NCBI GenBank assembly: GCA_937926215.1
Contig: CALEYA010000001.1
Coordinates: 1-45,124, forward strand
Reading direction: 5' to 3'
Origin: an uncultured Croceitalea sp.
Lineage (GTDB): Bacteria; Bacteroidota; Bacteroidia; Flavobacteriales; Flavobacteriaceae
Length of the DNA stretch: 45,124 nt
Positions 17,125 to 26,201 of the stretch are shown here, piece after piece (positions within the stretch are counted from its first letter, which is position 1; the number at the start of each line of letters is the position of its first letter). The translations under genes and the position numbers were made by a program. Under the pieces are notes generated by a model. It did not search any database and was not told the origin of the DNA. It worked only from the letters and a program-made list of their open reading frames with translations.

Positions 17125-17958
17125 ATGAAAACGACAGATATGCAAAAATATACGACCATGAGACTTTTTACTTTTTTAACCATCACCTTAGTCATTTTTT
17201 CTTGCAAGCAGCAAACCCCTAAAACTCCGGAAACTGTGGCAACACCAGAACCAATGGAAGTTAAAACCGCTTTGTACCCAGAAGTTTTGCAGGATGTTTT
17301 TGAGGCCCATGGTGGACTTGATGCATGGAAAAAACAACGAACCTTGGAATTTACACTTCCAAAACCTGATAATCCAGAAACCCATACCATAGATTTATTG
17401 ACCAGAAAAGAGCGTATCCAAACCCCGGAATATACTATTGGATACGACGGTAAACCTTGGGTGGTGGATATTAATGGAAAGTATGAAAGCAATCCGGAGT
17501 TTTATCATAACCTCATGTTTTACTTTTATGCGATGCCATTTGTGTTGGCAGATGAAGGAATCAATTATGATATTGCCGAAGACCTGGTAGTGGAAGGCCA
17601 AGCGTATCCCGGTATCCGAATTTCTTATGATGCAGGGGTTGGGGTTTCCTCCAAGGATGAATATTTCTTGCATTTCGATGCCAAAACCCATAAAATGGCT
17701 TGGTTGGGGTATACGGTTACCTATCGTAGCGGAGAAGTTTCGGACAAAATCAATTGGATTGGCTACCATGAATGGGAAGCTTTGGATGGAGTGGTACTGC
17801 CCAAGGCAATCTCTTGGCATGCCCATGAAGGCCGCGATATCAAAGAAAAGGCAAATACCCTTGTGTTTGAAAATCGTTCCTTATCCACAGAGGCCAAACC
17901 ATCCGCTTTTTACTATAAGCCCGAAATGGGGACCTATTGGGAGAAACCAAGCGAATAA
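17125..17958 (+). CDS. DUF6503-like lipoprotein
   Basis: This predicted lipoprotein (277 residues from the first ATG) has the hydrophobic segment LFTFLTITLVIF followed by SC-KQQ, a lipobox. Residues after it include FEAHGGLDAWKKQRTLEFTLP, a LolA-like opening typical of a Bacteroidota family I recall as DUF6503; that name is from memory. ATG codons at 17125, 17140 and 17158 are in frame; the last (MRLFTFL) gives the most typical short signal peptide, so the mature protein is unaffected by the choice. It is an isolated plus-strand gene, convergent with the membrane-protein gene at 17961 with only 2 bp between the stops. A lipid or lipoprotein-handling role is guesswork. Confidence 0.75.
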   Translation: MKTTDMQKYTTMRLFTFLTITLVIFSCKQQTPKTPETVATPEPMEVKTALYPEVLQDVFEAHGGLDAWKKQRTLEFTLPKPDNPETHTIDLLTRKERIQTPEYTIGYDGKPWVVDINGKYESNPEFYHNLMFYFYAMPFVLADEGINYDIAEDLVVEGQAYPGIRISYDAGVGVSSKDEYFLHFDAKTHKMAWLGYTVTYRSGEVSDKINWIGYHEWEALDGVVLPKAISWHAHEGRDIKEKANTLVFENRSLSTEAKPSAFYYKPEMGTYWEKPSE

Positions 17959-17960
17959 AT

Positions 17961-18986
17961 TTAAACATTCGTTTTGGGCAATACTTCCGATACCCGATTT
18001 CTAAATCCCTTTGGGTCATCGACATAAAATGCCAAAGTTTGATATGCTTTGGTCATACCATAAAGGCTTTGTAAGGTGTTGGTGTTTTTCAATTTAATGA
18101 CTATGTTATGCTGTTCCATTTCCCCCAGAAAGGAAAGTTTTCTGTTCATTGGATGTTCTTCCAGGGGTCTGTTACTTAAGTCAATGCTATCAATCTGTTG
18201 GATGGGAATGGTAGCTTCGCCCATAATGCCATAACGCAAGAACAACGCATCTTTGGTGAGGGTGATAGGCCGTTTCGCCATGGATTTCATAAACCCGAAC
18301 AATTGCAATGCCGTATAAATACTAATCCCGCTAACAACAAAGGCAACGATAGTATTCCATTTGGCCAATAAAATATGCAACACAAAAGTTTCGATACCAA
18401 TAATGAATATCAAAGCGATAAGCAAGGTCAAAGTTCCGCTGTTTTTATGATAGGAAAACTCATTGTTTTTTAACGGACGTTTTTTCCAACTTAAAATTCC
18501 ATAATACAAAACTGCCAATTCGCTGGTCAATACCGATGCGACGCCTTTGGGTGCAATGTCGTTGCATGTTACTTTTAGGGTCGTATAAAAATCAAAACCG
18601 GATTTTGAGTGTTTACGATAATAGGCCGTTGCCTTAATCACTTTATATAGAACAACGGAAACGACTACTAGCTCTATGATGGGAAATCCCCAAGTTTTAA
18701 AATAACCCAATACTTCTTGATGTTCCACAGGAAGAAGGTAACCGGCAAGAAGCATGCCTATAACGGTAATAGGGAGTATGAGGGTTTTTGGGATCTTCGT
18801 TTTTCGAATCAAAAGGAAAAATACCAAGGGTATGGTGACTAAAAAGTCAATAGTAATCCCCAAGGATAGTTCTGCTGGATACTGTTGAAACAGTGCTGAT
18901 CTTGCTAAAAAAATCAACGCGATTGCACATAAAACGGGAACCCCAAAAATTAGGGCGTAATTCTTGGGGTTAAGGGTAGTATTCAT
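17961..18986 (-). CDS. Polytopic membrane protein, possible bPH-like C-terminus
   Basis: I do not recognise a named family for this 341-residue protein. It has five to six hydrophobic helices, including ALIFGVPVLCAIALIFLA, ITIDFLVTIPLVFFLLI, TLLIALIFIIGIETFVLHI and IVAFVVSGISIYTALQLFG. After the last, a soluble region (about 245-341) contains RPITLTKDALFLRYG and IPIQQIDSIDLSNR, which resembles bacterial PH (bPH/YdbS-like) domains. It follows the smaller amidohydrolase gene by 47 bp on the same strand, so it may be co-transcribed. Its stop is 2 bp from the stop of the convergent gene, leaving no room for separate terminators. Confidence 0.7.
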   Translation of the reverse strand: MNTTLNPKNYALIFGVPVLCAIALIFLARSALFQQYPAELSLGITIDFLVTIPLVFFLLIRKTKIPKTLILPITVIGMLLAGYLLPVEHQEVLGYFKTWGFPIIELVVVSVVLYKVIKATAYYRKHSKSGFDFYTTLKVTCNDIAPKGVASVLTSELAVLYYGILSWKKRPLKNNEFSYHKNSGTLTLLIALIFIIGIETFVLHILLAKWNTIVAFVVSGISIYTALQLFGFMKSMAKRPITLTKDALFLRYGIMGEATIPIQQIDSIDLSNRPLEEHPMNRKLSFLGEMEQHNIVIKLKNTNTLQSLYGMTKAYQTLAFYVDDPKGFRNRVSEVLPKTNV

Positions 18987-19033
18987 AACTATACTGTTTT
19001 TCTAAACCATAGGTCGCCTTTAACTGTCTTTTG

Positions 19034-20332
19034 TTACGGTTTTCCAGCTTCATATTTGTCCATATAGCGTTTCCACAGTTTGGTTTGATGGGTCTCCAAG
19101 GAAATACCTCTACCATCAATAAAAACATGGGTCAGTATATTGGTGCGCATATCCAAGGCATCGCCTTCTGATATAAACAGGGTGGCACTTTTACCCACGG
19201 CCAAAGTACCGTATTGATCTGCTATGCCTAAAATATCTGCAGTATTGCCCGTAATCAACTGTAAAGCTTTTTCCTTATCCAAGCCCTGCGCAACCACCTG
19301 CCCCGCGTAAAACGGAAGGTTTCTGGTTTGAAAGTTGGATGCTGTAGCATTTTGAAGCCCCACTTTGAGTCCTGCATCCATCAAAAGTTTGGGCAGTTTA
19401 TAGGTAAAATCGTAATCCTCGTCTTCCAAAAAGGGAAGGGTATGGGTAAAGCGCACCAAAACGGGAACATCATGTTTCTTTAAAAAAGAAGCAATTTTAT
19501 GGGCTTGATAGCCACCCATAATGACCACATCTTTGATTCCTTGGTTTTTGGCGAGTGTTACTGCATCTATAATCTCTTTTTCGCCATGGGCATAGATATA
19601 TAATTTTTGTTTCCCATTAAAAAGTCCTTGCATGGCGGCAAAGGCCAAATTCATTTCTTTGGAATCGCCGGTGCCATAGGCTTTGGCATTCTGCACGAAC
19701 ACGGCCACCTCATCGATATTTTCTTGATAGTTTTTGTTGGGTTGAAAGCCTCTAGGCTCCCCCAACCACCAGCGACCGTTCCTAAAGGTACTAGGCCAGT
19801 TCATGTGGATACCATCGTCTACTTTTACGGCTGCATCTTCCCAATTCCATGCATCGAACTGCACTATGGAAGAAGTTCCCGAAATCCGTCCACCTTTGGG
19901 TGCTATTTGCCCAAGCAAAACACCATTGGGACGCATACTTTCCACCACTTTAGATTCGGCATTGTAGGCAATCAAACTACGGATGTGGGGCAGGAAATTC
20001 CCAATTTCATCTTGGTCGTTACTGGCCCTGACTGCATTGACCTCTACCAGCCCCAAAGACTTTCCAGGGGCTATAAAACCCGGGTACACATGTTTTCCTT
20101 CCGCATTGATCACGGTTCCTTTTCTTGCTATTCTGCTATTGGCACTGCCCACATGGGTTATTTTGCCATCGGCGAACATGATCAATGAATTTTCAATGAC
20201 CTCACCGTTACCAAGGTGCGCGGTAGCGCCTTCGATAGTAAGGGCTTGGGTCTGCGGATTTGCGGGGGTCTGCTGCCCATAAAAGAAAGTACTGCAGAGT
20301 ATTGCTGTTAAAAGAATTTTTATTTTCATCAT
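19034..20332 (-). CDS. Amidohydrolase-like secreted protein lacking HxH
   Basis: This protein of about 432 residues begins with a signal peptide (MKIKILLTAILCSTFFYGQ). The fold is amidohydrolase-like: an N-terminal composite beta region (GATAHLGNGEVIENSLIMF; GKHVYPGFIAPG) and a C-terminal return (LAVGKSATLFISEGD). At the position where metal-dependent amidohydrolases have PG[FL]IDxHxH, this protein has PGFIAPGKSLGLVEV, so the first two metal-binding His are absent. It is therefore probably a pseudoenzyme or uses other ligands. The start is ATG 20330-20332 (or the next ATG, 20329); an in-frame GTG at 20353 overlaps the upstream gene and is unlikely. It lies 7 bp after that gene's stop, so the products are probably made together and may form a complex. 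Confidence 0.85.
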   Translation of the reverse strand: MMKIKILLTAILCSTFFYGQQTPANPQTQALTIEGATAHLGNGEVIENSLIMFADGKITHVGSANSRIARKGTVINAEGKHVYPGFIAPGKSLGLVEVNAVRASNDQDEIGNFLPHIRSLIAYNAESKVVESMRPNGVLLGQIAPKGGRISGTSSIVQFDAWNWEDAAVKVDDGIHMNWPSTFRNGRWWLGEPRGFQPNKNYQENIDEVAVFVQNAKAYGTGDSKEMNLAFAAMQGLFNGKQKLYIYAHGEKEIIDAVTLAKNQGIKDVVIMGGYQAHKIASFLKKHDVPVLVRFTHTLPFLEDEDYDFTYKLPKLLMDAGLKVGLQNATASNFQTRNLPFYAGQVVAQGLDKEKALQLITGNTADILGIADQYGTLAVGKSATLFISEGDALDMRTNILTHVFIDGRGISLETHQTKLWKRYMDKYEAGKP

Positions 20333-20339
20333 GTTTTGT

Positions 20340-23282
20340 TTAAAGGGTGTCACAGGTAAATCGTGCTTTTTTGGTTTGTTTTGGGCCTTGGGTTTTTCCG
20401 CCCCCTTCTTTCTCCTTTAACATAAGGTCAATGAGTTTGGCACGTTCTTCCGTAATCTTTTTTCGTTGGATTTTGTCTTTCTCCAAATCAAAATATTCCG
20501 CTCCTTGGATCAAGGTTTTTTCGGCCTTGGCGTAAACGGACATGGGATGGTCGCTCCAAAGGACCACATCTGCGTCCTTACCAATTGCAATGCTACCCAC
20601 GCGATCGTCTATGTGTAATAGTTTGGCGGGATTGAGCGTTACGGTCTTCCATGCCTCAATTTCGGACATTCCCCCATACTTGATGGTTTTTCCCGCTTCT
20701 TGGTTCAATCTTCTGGACATTTCCCCATCATCACTATTGATGGCTACGGTTACCCCTTGGCTTGCCATAATTGCCGCATTGTAAGGAATTGCGTCGTTTA
20801 CTTCATATTTGTAGGCCCACCAATCGCTAAACGTGGAGCCGCCAACACCATGCGCCGCCATTTTATCGGCCACTTTATATCCTTCTAGAATATGGGTAAA
20901 GGTGTTTACGGTAAAGCCGAATTTTTCGGCCACCTTCATCAACATATTGATTTCGCTCTGCACATAGGAATGACAGCTTATAAAACGTTCGCCATTTAGT
21001 ATTTCTGCCAGGACTTCCATCTCTTCGTCATAACGAACGGTAGCCCCCGACTTTTTTTGGGTATCATATTCCTTTGCCCTTTGAAAGTAGTCCATAAACA
21101 CTTGTTCCACACCCATTCTGGTCTGCGGAAAGCGCGAAAAACTTTGCCAATTGCTCTGCTTTACGTTTTCTCCCAAAGCGAACTTGATAAATTTGGGCAT
21201 ATTGGGGAACAAGAGCCCATCCGCGTTTTCGCCCCACTTTAATCGTAGGATGGCGGAACGCCCCCCAATAGGGTTTGCAGAACCATGAAGCAATTGTATG
21301 GTGGTAACGCCACCTGCTAGATTTCGATAAAGGTCAATATCCTGGGGGTCTACCACATCCGTCATTTTTACCTCGGCGGTAGAATTGTGTCCGGCTTCAT
21401 TGATGGCCAAAGCGCCAATATGGGAATGTTCATCGATGACTCCTGCGGTAAGGTGTTTGCCCGTGGCATCGACCACTTTGGCACTCCCGGCGTTGAGGTC
21501 GCTCCCCATCTTTGAAATCTTTCCGTTTTTGATAAGGACATCCGTATTTTGAAGAATCTCCGTTCCCGTCCATACCGTTGCGTTTTTAAAGAGCGTGTTT
21601 TCCGCTTTTGGTTTTGAGGCATATCCATACCCAATGTTAGGGAAGGTCATGGCCACAAGCTCAGGGGCATCTTCCTCACTTTTTTCCTTCTCCTTTTTTT
21701 CAAAAGAAGCGGTTCTTGATGCTTTAAAGGTAGTTTCTATGCCTTTGGAATCTACGAGCTTCCCGCTAATTTCATTGGTGCCCTGGCTTGCTAAACCGCT
21801 CATGCGATAACGGTCCCCATTTTCTTCTACCAGCGTTAGGTGTACCCAATTGTTGTTATAAGTAATCGTAGCCGTTAAATCCACCGTATCCTTTTTGATG
21901 TTGATTTTAGGCTTGTTCGTTTTACCGTTGATGGCCATGGTATAGGTTTTGCCAGCTGCATTTAGGGTGTAATCGCCGCGTATGTCTTTTTGGTCCTTAT
22001 CCGCCAAAACATATTTAGCGCCTTGTACCCAATTTTCGTAAATGGTGGCGTTTTTATCAAATACATCACCTGATACTACCAAGAAATTTGCTTGTCTCCC
22101 AACTTGAAGCGAACCTAGACTCCCGGATTTTCCCAAAATGGAGGCTGGAACAGTTGTTAGAGCCGCTAACGCTTTGGTTTTGGTTAGTCCATGCGTAAAT
22201 GCTTTTTGCAGTTGGCCCATAAAATCCGATGGTGATTTTAAGTGGTGCATGGTAAAACTGAAAGGGATGTCGTTTTTCTCCAGAACCTTAGGATTGGTAG
22301 GGGCAAGGTTCCAGTGCCGCATATCTTTTAGGTTTACATAGCGTGCCGCATAAGGGTCCGAAACATCAAAGGCCTTTGGAAAGTTAAGCGGAACAATAAG
22401 CGTGGCATTGGTGTTCTTTATGGCATCAACATACTGATACTCGTCACCACCGCCTAAAATGGCGTATTGGATACCGAATTGATCACCTATTTTATCGGCC
22501 CTAAGGACATTGCCCGCATTTTCTGAAGCAAAAATTTGAGGAAGGTCCTTATTTTCCATCAGGGCCTCCAAAGACCGGTCTTTCGTGGAACTGTTTCCTT
22601 TGGCGTACCAATCCAAATCATGATATAGCTGGCGCATCAAAGCGGTAGCTCCCATAAGCGAAGTGGGATAGGACTGTCTTTTTTGGACACTCTTGGAAAA
22701 CGAAAAATATTGACCGGATTCGTCTTCAAGAATCCGTTCGGCTTCCGTGCCTTTTCCGTTAAGGGCGACCAAAACTCCCGTTCCACGGGCAATACCATCT
22801 TGATAGTGGCTATTGACTACCCCAAAACCGGCTTTTCTAACCTCATCCGCTTTTTTATCGTCATAGGTAAACTTAGTAATGGCGTCGTTTTCAGGCATGA
22901 TATGGTCGTTCCAATAGAACCCTTCTCGCGTGGCTTCATACTGGGGGGAACGCCCACCCGCAGGATTGCGTTTTGCCTTTTCCATGCCAAAATTGGAGAA
23001 CACGTCAATAAAGGAAGGATAGATCCATTTTCCGTTCAAATCCGTTACCACGGTATTCTTTGGAAGACTTACGGAACTGCCCACTTGGACCACTTTTCCA
23101 TTTTGGATAAGTAAGGTTCCCTTTTCAATAATTTGGGTGGGCGTTACATAAATTTTAGCATTGGTAAATGCTGTGTAATTGTTGTTGGTGGATTTAATGC
23201 CGTCGTTTTCCGGAAAGTAATCTTGTGAAAACAAGGCCTGCCCAAAGAGTAGGAGGGCGCAACCCAAAAGTTTGATTTTCAT
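20340..23282 (-). CDS. Double-domain secreted amidohydrolase
   Basis: This 980-residue protein has a signal peptide (MKIKLLGCALLLFGQALFSQ) and two amidohydrolase-like domains. The N-terminal domain (about 25-430) has YPSFIDVFSNFGMEK where HxH would be, so it lacks metal ligands. A beta-rich linker (about 455-540) follows. The C-terminal domain (about 565-950) keeps the expected ligands: H619 and H621 (DEHSHIG), H771 (CHSY), H797 (FTHI) and D851 (NSDDGE), and ends with VGSIAIGKDADVVLWSDHP. It resembles imidazolonepropionase- or prolidase-like secreted amidohydrolases; the substrate is unknown. A candidate promoter lies just upstream, and the single-domain relative follows 7 bp downstream. Confidence 0.9.
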   Translation of the reverse strand: MKIKLLGCALLLFGQALFSQDYFPENDGIKSTNNNYTAFTNAKIYVTPTQIIEKGTLLIQNGKVVQVGSSVSLPKNTVVTDLNGKWIYPSFIDVFSNFGMEKAKRNPAGGRSPQYEATREGFYWNDHIMPENDAITKFTYDDKKADEVRKAGFGVVNSHYQDGIARGTGVLVALNGKGTEAERILEDESGQYFSFSKSVQKRQSYPTSLMGATALMRQLYHDLDWYAKGNSSTKDRSLEALMENKDLPQIFASENAGNVLRADKIGDQFGIQYAILGGGDEYQYVDAIKNTNATLIVPLNFPKAFDVSDPYAARYVNLKDMRHWNLAPTNPKVLEKNDIPFSFTMHHLKSPSDFMGQLQKAFTHGLTKTKALAALTTVPASILGKSGSLGSLQVGRQANFLVVSGDVFDKNATIYENWVQGAKYVLADKDQKDIRGDYTLNAAGKTYTMAINGKTNKPKINIKKDTVDLTATITYNNNWVHLTLVEENGDRYRMSGLASQGTNEISGKLVDSKGIETTFKASRTASFEKKEKEKSEEDAPELVAMTFPNIGYGYASKPKAENTLFKNATVWTGTEILQNTDVLIKNGKISKMGSDLNAGSAKVVDATGKHLTAGVIDEHSHIGALAINEAGHNSTAEVKMTDVVDPQDIDLYRNLAGGVTTIQLLHGSANPIGGRSAILRLKWGENADGLLFPNMPKFIKFALGENVKQSNWQSFSRFPQTRMGVEQVFMDYFQRAKEYDTQKKSGATVRYDEEMEVLAEILNGERFISCHSYVQSEINMLMKVAEKFGFTVNTFTHILEGYKVADKMAAHGVGGSTFSDWWAYKYEVNDAIPYNAAIMASQGVTVAINSDDGEMSRRLNQEAGKTIKYGGMSEIEAWKTVTLNPAKLLHIDDRVGSIAIGKDADVVLWSDHPMSVYAKAEKTLIQGAEYFDLEKDKIQRKKITEERAKLIDLMLKEKEGGGKTQGPKQTKKARFTCDTL

Positions 23283-23311
23283 CTAAGTTGGTATTTTGAA
23301 GTTCGTCGATT

Positions 23312-23342
23312 TAAAGGTAACGGAATGCCAACTCCTATGCAA
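23312..23342 (-). promoter_or_regulatory. Candidate promoter of the amidohydrolase genes
   Basis: On the minus strand TTG (23342-23340) is followed after 20 nt by TACCTTTA (23319-23312), a -7 element with one mismatch to TAnnTTTG. The spacing fits the Bacteroidota preference. The leader to the ATG at 23282 would be about 24 nt. The -33 element lies only 5 bp beyond the DUF3810 stop codon, so this would be an internal promoter of the run. Confidence 0.45.
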
Positions 23343-23347
23343 GGGCC

Positions 23348-24415
23348 TTAGAACCCATATTTAGCATGGTAGTTGATGAGCAAACCTACCACGGAATTGT
23401 AGCTTAAAATACCTTCCTCTTGATTGTTGGCTTTTAAGAACGCGTTAAAAACTTCTTTGAATAAAGGCTCTGCCGGATTTTGATAACCTTCCCAAAATGC
23501 ATTGAGTTCTTGGTAGTTTTTTTTAACGCCCCCATTAAGCTGTTCCCAGTATTTTTGGAAAGCCGCTTCATCTTTCAAGCGTAAATCCGATAGGCAATAC
23601 GCCAATGCGTTGGAATAACAAGCATAGTTAAAATGCGGATCGTTACTTTTTGAGGTCACTAAAAATCCAATAAAATTAGTGGCACCCTCTGCGGAATACC
23701 CTAGTTGGTGACCCACTTCATGGGCACTTACCGTTGGGTAACGCAAAATGGGGATCTTTGCATTTACTTGGGCCTCCCCCGTAAACGGATTAAAGTACCC
23801 GCCATACCCCATATAGGTTAAAGGTAGGCTGTAGAGCGATTCTTTTAAGCTGATTCTTTCATAGTGAAGAAATGGAAAAGCAGTGCTGACAACATGGTAG
23901 TTATCCGGTGTGTTTTGAAAAACTTCATCCTTGCTATGCGGTACTAGGACCAGTGCCGATGAATCCGTTGTAATGGTTTCTTGCAGCGCATTGGTCTTTT
24001 GTATCAAATAATCCGTAAAAGCCGTAAGTTGGTTTAGCGTGTATTCCCGTTTGATGTCCAATTTGTCTTCAATGGGCAGGCGGTAATAGTTCATCCCCCA
24101 AAACAGATGGAAAATGAAATAGGCAATGGATAGCAGCAGTCCTAAATCTGTAAGTACCTTTCTTTTACGTTCCCTAAAATTAAAGCGGTTTTTATAACAA
24201 TAGCGCAAGATTGCAAAAATCAGTAGGGTATAGAAGAGGTCACCCACGGAAAAGGGCAGCCAACCGAACAAGGTCCTTAAAAATTTGGAAATGACAGGGT
24301 AAATGCCTTCGGAATAATAGGTTTCCACCACATCAGGATTTTGTCCCAATAGCTTGACCAAAAGAATTTGGGGAAAAATGGAAAGGGCCGCAATAGTCCT
24401 AGGGATAGCTTTCAT
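23348..24415 (-). CDS. DUF3810 membrane protein with HExxH motif
   Basis: This 355-residue protein matches the DUF3810 family, common in Bacteroidota and Firmicutes. Hydrophobic helices are seen near the N-terminus (IAALSIFPQILLVKLLG), at about 55-72 (VGDLFYTLLIFAILRYCY) and about 88-108 (LGLLLSIAYFIFHLFWGMNYY). The soluble part contains VSAHEVGHQLGYSAEGATNF, a metalloprotease-like HExxH with a glutamate-containing following segment. A gluzincin-type zinc peptidase is a reasonable inference but is not demonstrated for the family as far as I know. The gene is separated from the upstream PPIase gene by a strong terminator, so it has its own promoter, not identified. Confidence 0.88.
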   Translation of the reverse strand: MKAIPRTIAALSIFPQILLVKLLGQNPDVVETYYSEGIYPVISKFLRTLFGWLPFSVGDLFYTLLIFAILRYCYKNRFNFRERKRKVLTDLGLLLSIAYFIFHLFWGMNYYRLPIEDKLDIKREYTLNQLTAFTDYLIQKTNALQETITTDSSALVLVPHSKDEVFQNTPDNYHVVSTAFPFLHYERISLKESLYSLPLTYMGYGGYFNPFTGEAQVNAKIPILRYPTVSAHEVGHQLGYSAEGATNFIGFLVTSKSNDPHFNYACYSNALAYCLSDLRLKDEAAFQKYWEQLNGGVKKNYQELNAFWEGYQNPAEPLFKEVFNAFLKANNQEEGILSYNSVVGLLINYHAKYGF

Positions 24416-24470
24416 TTCAATCCAAAACGTTTAAATGGGTTTAAGGTTAAAAGTAACCAATATCTATTTG

Positions 24471-24508
24471 TAAAAAACAAAAAACTCCGATGCATCCATC
24501 GGAGTTTT
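24471..24508 (-). terminator. Intrinsic terminator after the cyclophilin-FKBP gene
   Basis: A perfect 12-bp stem (24481-24492 with 24497-24508, 4-nt loop) is followed on the minus strand by an uninterrupted T-rich tract (complement of 24471-24480). It lies 19 bp after the stop at 24528 and ends the DHH-gldI-PPIase transcript. Confidence 0.92.
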
Positions 24509-24527
24509 TCTTAAAAGTATGTGGAAT

Positions 24528-25634
24528 TTACTTAATCGCTACGATCTCGATATCGAATACCAAAGTTGAGCCTCCAGGGATAGGGCCATAATCATTATCC
24601 CCATATCCCAAATATGGTGGAATAAAAAGCCTTTTTTTGTCGCCTACCTTCATAGTCAACAATCCTTCCCTAAAGCCAGCTGCCAAGGGTGCTTCTGGGC
24701 TATATTTCATTTTGGTGGGACCGTATAATCCCCTGTCCCTTCTACCAGGATTTAGAATGTTGAATTTTTCCGCCAATTCTTGATTACTGCTATCAAAAAG
24801 TTCGCCTTTATCCATCAAATAACCTGCATAGCTTACCATAACTTCTTGGCCTATTTTGGGTTGCTCCCCAGAACCTTCCGTTAGGGTCATCATTTTTAAA
24901 CCGGAGTCGGTCATTTCTGCGTTAGCTTCCTGCGCCTTGAATTCCGCAACCAGGTCGGTCTTCATTTTGTTAAACTCCGCGATGACCTTTTCTTCTTCCG
25001 CAAAGTAATCGGTCATGATTTGCACGGCGTCGAATTTTTTGGCCTCTTTACCATTTCTGATGATTTCTACTTTGTTCATAACCATGGTAGGTTCTGGTTT
25101 ACTTTGGTTTACGACCGTTGTATTGGCCAAGCTGTCCACAACATCCATACCTTTGATCACCTCACCAAAAACCGTATGTTTTCCGTTCAACCATGGGGTT
25201 TCTTTGTGGGTAATGAAAAATTGGCTTCCATTGGTCTTTGGACCGGAATTGGCCATGGACAGAATTCCTTTTTTGTCGTGCCCCAAAGAGTCCACGATCT
25301 CATCTTTGAATTTGTATCCTGGATTTCCGGTTCCGGTTCCCAACGGATCTCCACCCTGAATCATAAAATCCTTGATGATCCTGTGGAATATAAGTCCGTC
25401 ATAATATTTCTTGTCCTTGTACTCGTCACTTACAAAAGGGTTGTTCCCTTCTGCCAAAGCAACAAAATTTGCAACGGTAACCGGGGTAGCGTTATGGTGT
25501 AATCTTAAAACCACATCACCTTTGGTGGTTTGGATGTCTGCGTAGATCCCGTCATCCAAATCGGTATATTTACTGGTTTTACAGGCCGAGAACAATAATA
25601 CGGCCATTGTGAGGTAAACAAAATAATGTTTCAT
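24528..25634 (-). CDS. Cyclophilin-FKBP fusion peptidyl-prolyl isomerase lipoprotein
   Basis: This 368-residue lipoprotein (MKHYFVYLTMAVLLFSAC, lipobox Cys18) contains two different PPIase folds. The cyclophilin domain spans about 28-190, with FHRIIKDFMIQGGDPLGTGT, MANSGPKTNGSQFFIT and WLNGKHTVFGEV. A charged helical linker follows (about 195-245). The FKBP domain is C-terminal (about 250-368), with YAGYLMDKGELFDSS, AGFREGLLTMKVGDK and FIPPYLGYG...IPGGSTLVFDIE. It should help fold exported proteins in the periplasm or at the outer membrane. The start is ATG 25632-25634; a TTG two codons upstream is in frame. It follows gldI by 15 bp, so both isomerases are probably made from one transcript. 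Confidence 0.95.
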   Translation of the reverse strand: MKHYFVYLTMAVLLFSACKTSKYTDLDDGIYADIQTTKGDVVLRLHHNATPVTVANFVALAEGNNPFVSDEYKDKKYYDGLIFHRIIKDFMIQGGDPLGTGTGNPGYKFKDEIVDSLGHDKKGILSMANSGPKTNGSQFFITHKETPWLNGKHTVFGEVIKGMDVVDSLANTTVVNQSKPEPTMVMNKVEIIRNGKEAKKFDAVQIMTDYFAEEEKVIAEFNKMKTDLVAEFKAQEANAEMTDSGLKMMTLTEGSGEQPKIGQEVMVSYAGYLMDKGELFDSSNQELAEKFNILNPGRRDRGLYGPTKMKYSPEAPLAAGFREGLLTMKVGDKKRLFIPPYLGYGDNDYGPIPGGSTLVFDIEIVAIK

Positions 25635-25649
25635 GTTCAATATTTGATT

Positions 25650-26201
25650 TTAATTTAAACTATCGTTTTTCGTAATTATTTTTAAGAGTTCCAAACTGCT
25701 TTTTATGGGAGTTGCCGGACCTATTTTATCGTTGTCCCCTTTATAACCATAGGCCAAGGAGGAAGGAAAGATAAAGGTGGCTTTTTCCCCTTCTTTTAAT
25801 AGTTTAACCGCATTCCGAAGTCCGGGGAACAACTGTGATTTGTCAATAAGGTGAGGTACGATACCTATTTCTTCATTGCTATAAATGGTATCCCCATTGA
25901 GTTGCATAACGGTATAGCTAAGGAGCACTTCATCATTGCTCTTTAGTTGATAGGTTGCGGTATCGCTCTGTTTTTCAAAAGTATACCAAAATCCACTGTC
26001 ACTCGTCAAGTATGTTGCGGTACTATCCTTTTCAATACGTTGTTGTATTATTTGTTGTTCCTTGGCAAGCAGCTCTTTACTGCGCTCAATGGACTGTTTG
26101 AAAAATTGACCCGATTTTACCTGTACCGGTTTTCTGGGTTCAGGTTGGCCGCATCCAAAAACGAGGATCATTAGGAACAATAAGACCAATTTTTTTAGCA
26201 T
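25650..26201 (-). CDS. gldI: GldI-like FKBP-type isomerase lipoprotein
   Basis: This 183-residue lipoprotein (MLKKLVLLFLMILVFGC, lipobox Cys17) has a helical segment (QSIERSKELLAKEQQIIQQR) and a C-terminal FKBP domain (VLLSYTVMQLNGDTIYS; LFPGLRNAVKLLKEGEKAT; FPSSLAYGYKG; PIKSSLELLKI). It resembles GldI of flavobacteria, which is required for gliding motility in Flavobacterium johnsoniae, probably by folding secreted Gld/Spr components. The gene order DHH phosphoesterase-gldI-PPIase is one I associate with flavobacteria. It overlaps the upstream gene by 7 bp. Whether this organism glides cannot be told here, since gldI is also kept in non-gliding relatives. Confidence 0.87.
   Translation of the reverse strand: MLKKLVLLFLMILVFGCGQPEPRKPVQVKSGQFFKQSIERSKELLAKEQQIIQQRIEKDSTATYLTSDSGFWYTFEKQSDTATYQLKSNDEVLLSYTVMQLNGDTIYSNEEIGIVPHLIDKSQLFPGLRNAVKLLKEGEKATFIFPSSLAYGYKGDNDKIGPATPIKSSLELLKIITKNDSLN

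Noticed and set aside
17118-17492. 124-codon minus-strand frame over the 5' end of the DUF6503-like gene
   Set aside because: It overlaps the signal peptide and conserved start of the real gene and carries no motif.
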